Source: Humisphaera sp.
GTDB lineage: Bacteria; Planctomycetota; Phycisphaerae; Tepidisphaerales; Tepidisphaeraceae
DNA: 6,825 nt
Reading direction: 5' to 3'
Assembly (NCBI GenBank): GCA_025351525.1
Contig: JANXVV010000105.1
Location: forward strand, 1-6,825
Shown: positions 5,042 through 6,825 of the stretch, piece by piece
Layout: each line of letters begins with the position of its first letter
How positions within the stretch are numbered: the stretch's first letter is position 1
Position numbers and translations under genes: made by a program
The notes under the pieces: generated by a model
The model's input: only the letters and a program-made list of their open reading frames with translations
Told to the model about the DNA's origin: nothing
Databases searched by the model: none

Positions 5042-5992
5042 ATGAAATATCGAACATTGGGAAAGACCGGCCTGAAGACATCGGTAATCGGGCTTGGCAC
5101 CTGGCAATTCGGGGGCGAATGGGGCAAGACGTTTACCCAACCGGAAGTCAATGGCATTTTGACGCAAACGCGTGAGCTCGGCATCAATCTGATCGACACC
5201 GCCGAATGCTATGGCGATCATCTTTCGGAGTCATTGATCGGCCATGCCTTGGCCGACGGCACGGCGGGGCGGCGCGGAGACTGGATCATCGCAACCAAGT
5301 TCGGTCATACCTTTCACGGGCATATGAACCGAACCGACGACCGAACCGCCGCCGATGTGGTGCGGCAGCTGGAAGCTTCGCTTCGCGCGCTGCGGACGGA
5401 TTACATCGATCTCTATCAATACCATTCGGTGCGGGACAGTGAGTTTGACGATCCGGAGGTGCGAGAGGCACTCGATCGAGCCGTGCGGGAGGGAAAGATT
5501 CGTCACATCGGCAACTCGGTCAGCAGCAACAGTTCGGCAAAGGATGAGATGCATCAGGTGAAGGGTTCGGCTGCCGCACATGTTGAGGCGATCCAAGTGG
5601 TTTACAACCGGTTGGATCGAATTCCCGAATTGAACCTGCTGCCGATGTGTCAGGCGCAGAACCTGGGAGTGTTGGCGCGCGTGCCGTTGGCGAGCGGTCT
5701 TTTGTCGGGAAAGTATAAAGCCGGTTCGACCACTCCCGAGACGTTTTCAAAGGGGGATGTTCGATCCAGTCAGGATGCGGGCAAATTGGCGGTGCGACTT
5801 CGTGAGGCGGAACGGATTCAAAAAACAGAGTTGCCATCCGGCGTGAAAATGTCGCAATGGGCATTGGCTTGGTGTCTGTTGCACCCGGCGGTCACCTGCG
5901 TGATTCCAGGCAGTAAAAATATTCAACAGTTGATCAGTAACGCGGGTGCGGCGGATTTGGAAATAGATCAGGCGAATCGTTCGCCTGCATAG
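5042..5992 (+). CDS. Aldo/keto reductase family oxidoreductase
   Basis: This 316-residue cytoplasmic TIM-barrel enzyme is of the NAD(P)H-dependent aldo/keto reductase superfamily, which reduces aldehydes and ketones. The catalytic tetrad is complete: D52 and Y57 in IDTAECYG, K86 in ATKFG and H128 in YQYHS. The N-terminal YRTLGKTGLKTSVIGLGTW and the cofactor-binding VIPGSKN (287-293) are typical of the bacterial branch related to YajO and IolS. The substrate cannot be inferred. The open frame runs on upstream to 4850, but that part has no family similarity and lies in the divergent promoter region. I therefore start at ATG 5042, where MKYRTLGKTG begins as in homologues; GTG 5036 is an alternative. 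The acyltransferase gene follows after 23 bp and is probably co-transcribed. No functional link between the two is evident. Confidence 0.95.
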   Translation: MKYRTLGKTGLKTSVIGLGTWQFGGEWGKTFTQPEVNGILTQTRELGINLIDTAECYGDHLSESLIGHALADGTAGRRGDWIIATKFGHTFHGHMNRTDDRTAADVVRQLEASLRALRTDYIDLYQYHSVRDSEFDDPEVREALDRAVREGKIRHIGNSVSSNSSAKDEMHQVKGSAAAHVEAIQVVYNRLDRIPELNLLPMCQAQNLGVLARVPLASGLLSGKYKAGSTTPETFSKGDVRSSQDAGKLAVRLREAERIQKTELPSGVKMSQWALAWCLLHPAVTCVIPGSKNIQQLISNAGAADLEIDQANRSPA

Positions 5993-6015
5993 AACAGGAT
6001 GTTGGAATTTACGGT

Positions 6016-6729
6016 ATGTTCAACGGACCGTCTGTGAAGATCAATGGCGTGGTTCGGGCCGAGGGAACCGATGCCCCGGAGTTAGCCGACAGGTTGTCGG
6101 GGCACATGCTCCCCCTCGACGGACTGCGGGGGATAGCCATTTTGATGGTGATGCTCTTCCATTTCGCCGGCGAGTTCCAACGGATGACCGGCACGCAGCC
6201 CGGCTGGCTCCGTGCCCTGCGGGCAGGGTGGGTTGGAGTCGACCTGTTTTTCGTCCTCTCCGGATTTCTGATCACGGGGATTCTGCTCAATGCTAAAACC
6301 TCTTCAGGCTACTTCCGCAACTTCTACGCGCGGCGAATCCTCCGCATCTTCCCGCTCTACTTCGGTTTCCTGCTGATCCTTTTCGGGCCGATCTACTGGT
6401 GGATCCCCGATCGCATTTACAAACTTCACGATGCCTATGCCAATCAGGGTTGGTGGTGGTTGTACGGCAGCAACATCCTCGCTTCCAGGCTGGGGGAGTG
6501 GACCTGTCCGGCGGTTGACCATTTCTGGTCTCTGGCCGTCGAGGAACATTTCTATCTGGTCTGGCCGTTGGTGGTCTACTTTGTCGGGAAGCGCGATTTT
6601 ATCTTCACCTGCGGCTTCTGCATCGCCTTCGCCGCGCTGTTCAGAGTGTATGAGATCATTCAGCATCAACCTCTGGCCGGCTATACCCATTGGTATCTAC
6701 ACAACTTTAAACGGCCCGCCGTCCGATAA
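6016..6729 (+). pseudogene. Acyltransferase-3 (OafA-like) membrane protein, 3' end missing
   Basis: Members of this family are integral inner-membrane proteins of about 350-400 residues that transfer acetyl or other acyl groups to polysaccharides, lipids or antibiotics. Only 237 residues remain. The N-terminal half is excellent: LDGLRGIAILMVMLFHF (34-50) holds the R-X10-H signature (R38, H49), then GWVGVDLFFVLSGFLITGIL (71-90), YARRILRIFPLYF (104-116) and HFWSLAVEEHFYLVWP (169-184). About five hydrophobic segments are visible (36-52, 71-91, 109-130, 177-191, 194-210). The frame then ends FKRPAVR-stop, where relatives continue with an R-x-D-x-L...G stretch and several more helices. Neither other plus-strand frame supplies that continuation. 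The start at 6016 has a weak ribosome site, and ATG 6106 is an alternative nearer the conserved part. It is probably co-transcribed with the reductase. The truncated product is probably inactive. Confidence 0.8.
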
Positions 6730-6825
6730 TGACCTGAGTGTATTCCCACTCTTGTCGGCACTGACGTTCGGTTGTCTAAACGCTACCATCAGTTGGTTGT
6801 GAGTCACCTATCCGCCGCTCATCGC
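6730..6825. other. Unassigned sequence after the acyltransferase break
   Basis: These 96 bases do not continue the acyltransferase in any plus-strand frame. I cannot identify a gene on either strand, since every frame closes quickly. The one structured spot is GAGTG/CACTC around TATTCC (6736-6751). The stretch could be the end of an inserted element whose body lies beyond the window, or ordinary spacer after a deletion. Nothing here identifies an insertion-sequence family. Confidence 0.4.

Noticed and set aside
6431..6802. Plus-strand frame after the acyltransferase stop as its frameshifted continuation
   Set aside because: Its translation past 6720 (SDNDLSVFPLLSALTFGC) lacks the expected R-x-D-x-L...G region and helix pattern. 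It is out of frame through the well-matched part.

Overview
The window is an ordinary chromosomal segment of a moderately GC-rich bacterium, most likely a planctomycete. This rests on the style of the CysRS, the cysS/ispF neighbourhood, and a palindromic GTGGCACGGGCT/AGCCCGTG intergenic repeat of a kind I associate with planctomycete genomes. The phylum call is inference. No tRNA, rRNA, CRISPR array, transposase gene or integrase gene is visible, and I do not see a clearly new multi-gene system.

The left two thirds (1-4817) reads entirely on the minus strand. In transcription order it holds a cold-shock protein (4817-4584), a short membrane-anchored NtrB-like histidine kinase (4486-3686), an NtrC-type sigma-54-dependent response regulator (3490-2096), the MEP-pathway enzyme IspF (2013-1519) and cysteinyl-tRNA synthetase (from 1437, leaving the window at base 1). 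The kinase and regulator look like a cognate two-component pair. They are separated by 195 bp that carry a REPIN-like element: two identical 26-bp hairpin-forming repeats in inverted orientation, spanning 110 bp. The regulator-ispF gap carries a different, AT-rich heptad repeat that runs into the regulator's stop codon.

A 224-bp divergent region (4818-5041) separates the cold-shock gene from two plus-strand genes: an aldo/keto reductase (5042-5992) and, 23 bp later, an acyltransferase-3 membrane protein (6016-6729). The divergent region contains a plausible cold-shock promoter and a leader of about 100 nt with two potential hairpins.

The acyltransferase is about 100-150 residues shorter than its family. 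It loses family similarity abruptly near 6705-6720, and the last ~100 bases do not continue it in any frame. It is either broken by an insertion or rearrangement whose remainder lies beyond the window, or decayed. The best second-look items are the REPIN-like element, this broken acyltransferase junction, the KQSKS variant in CysRS, and the sensor-less kinase with a complete NtrC partner.
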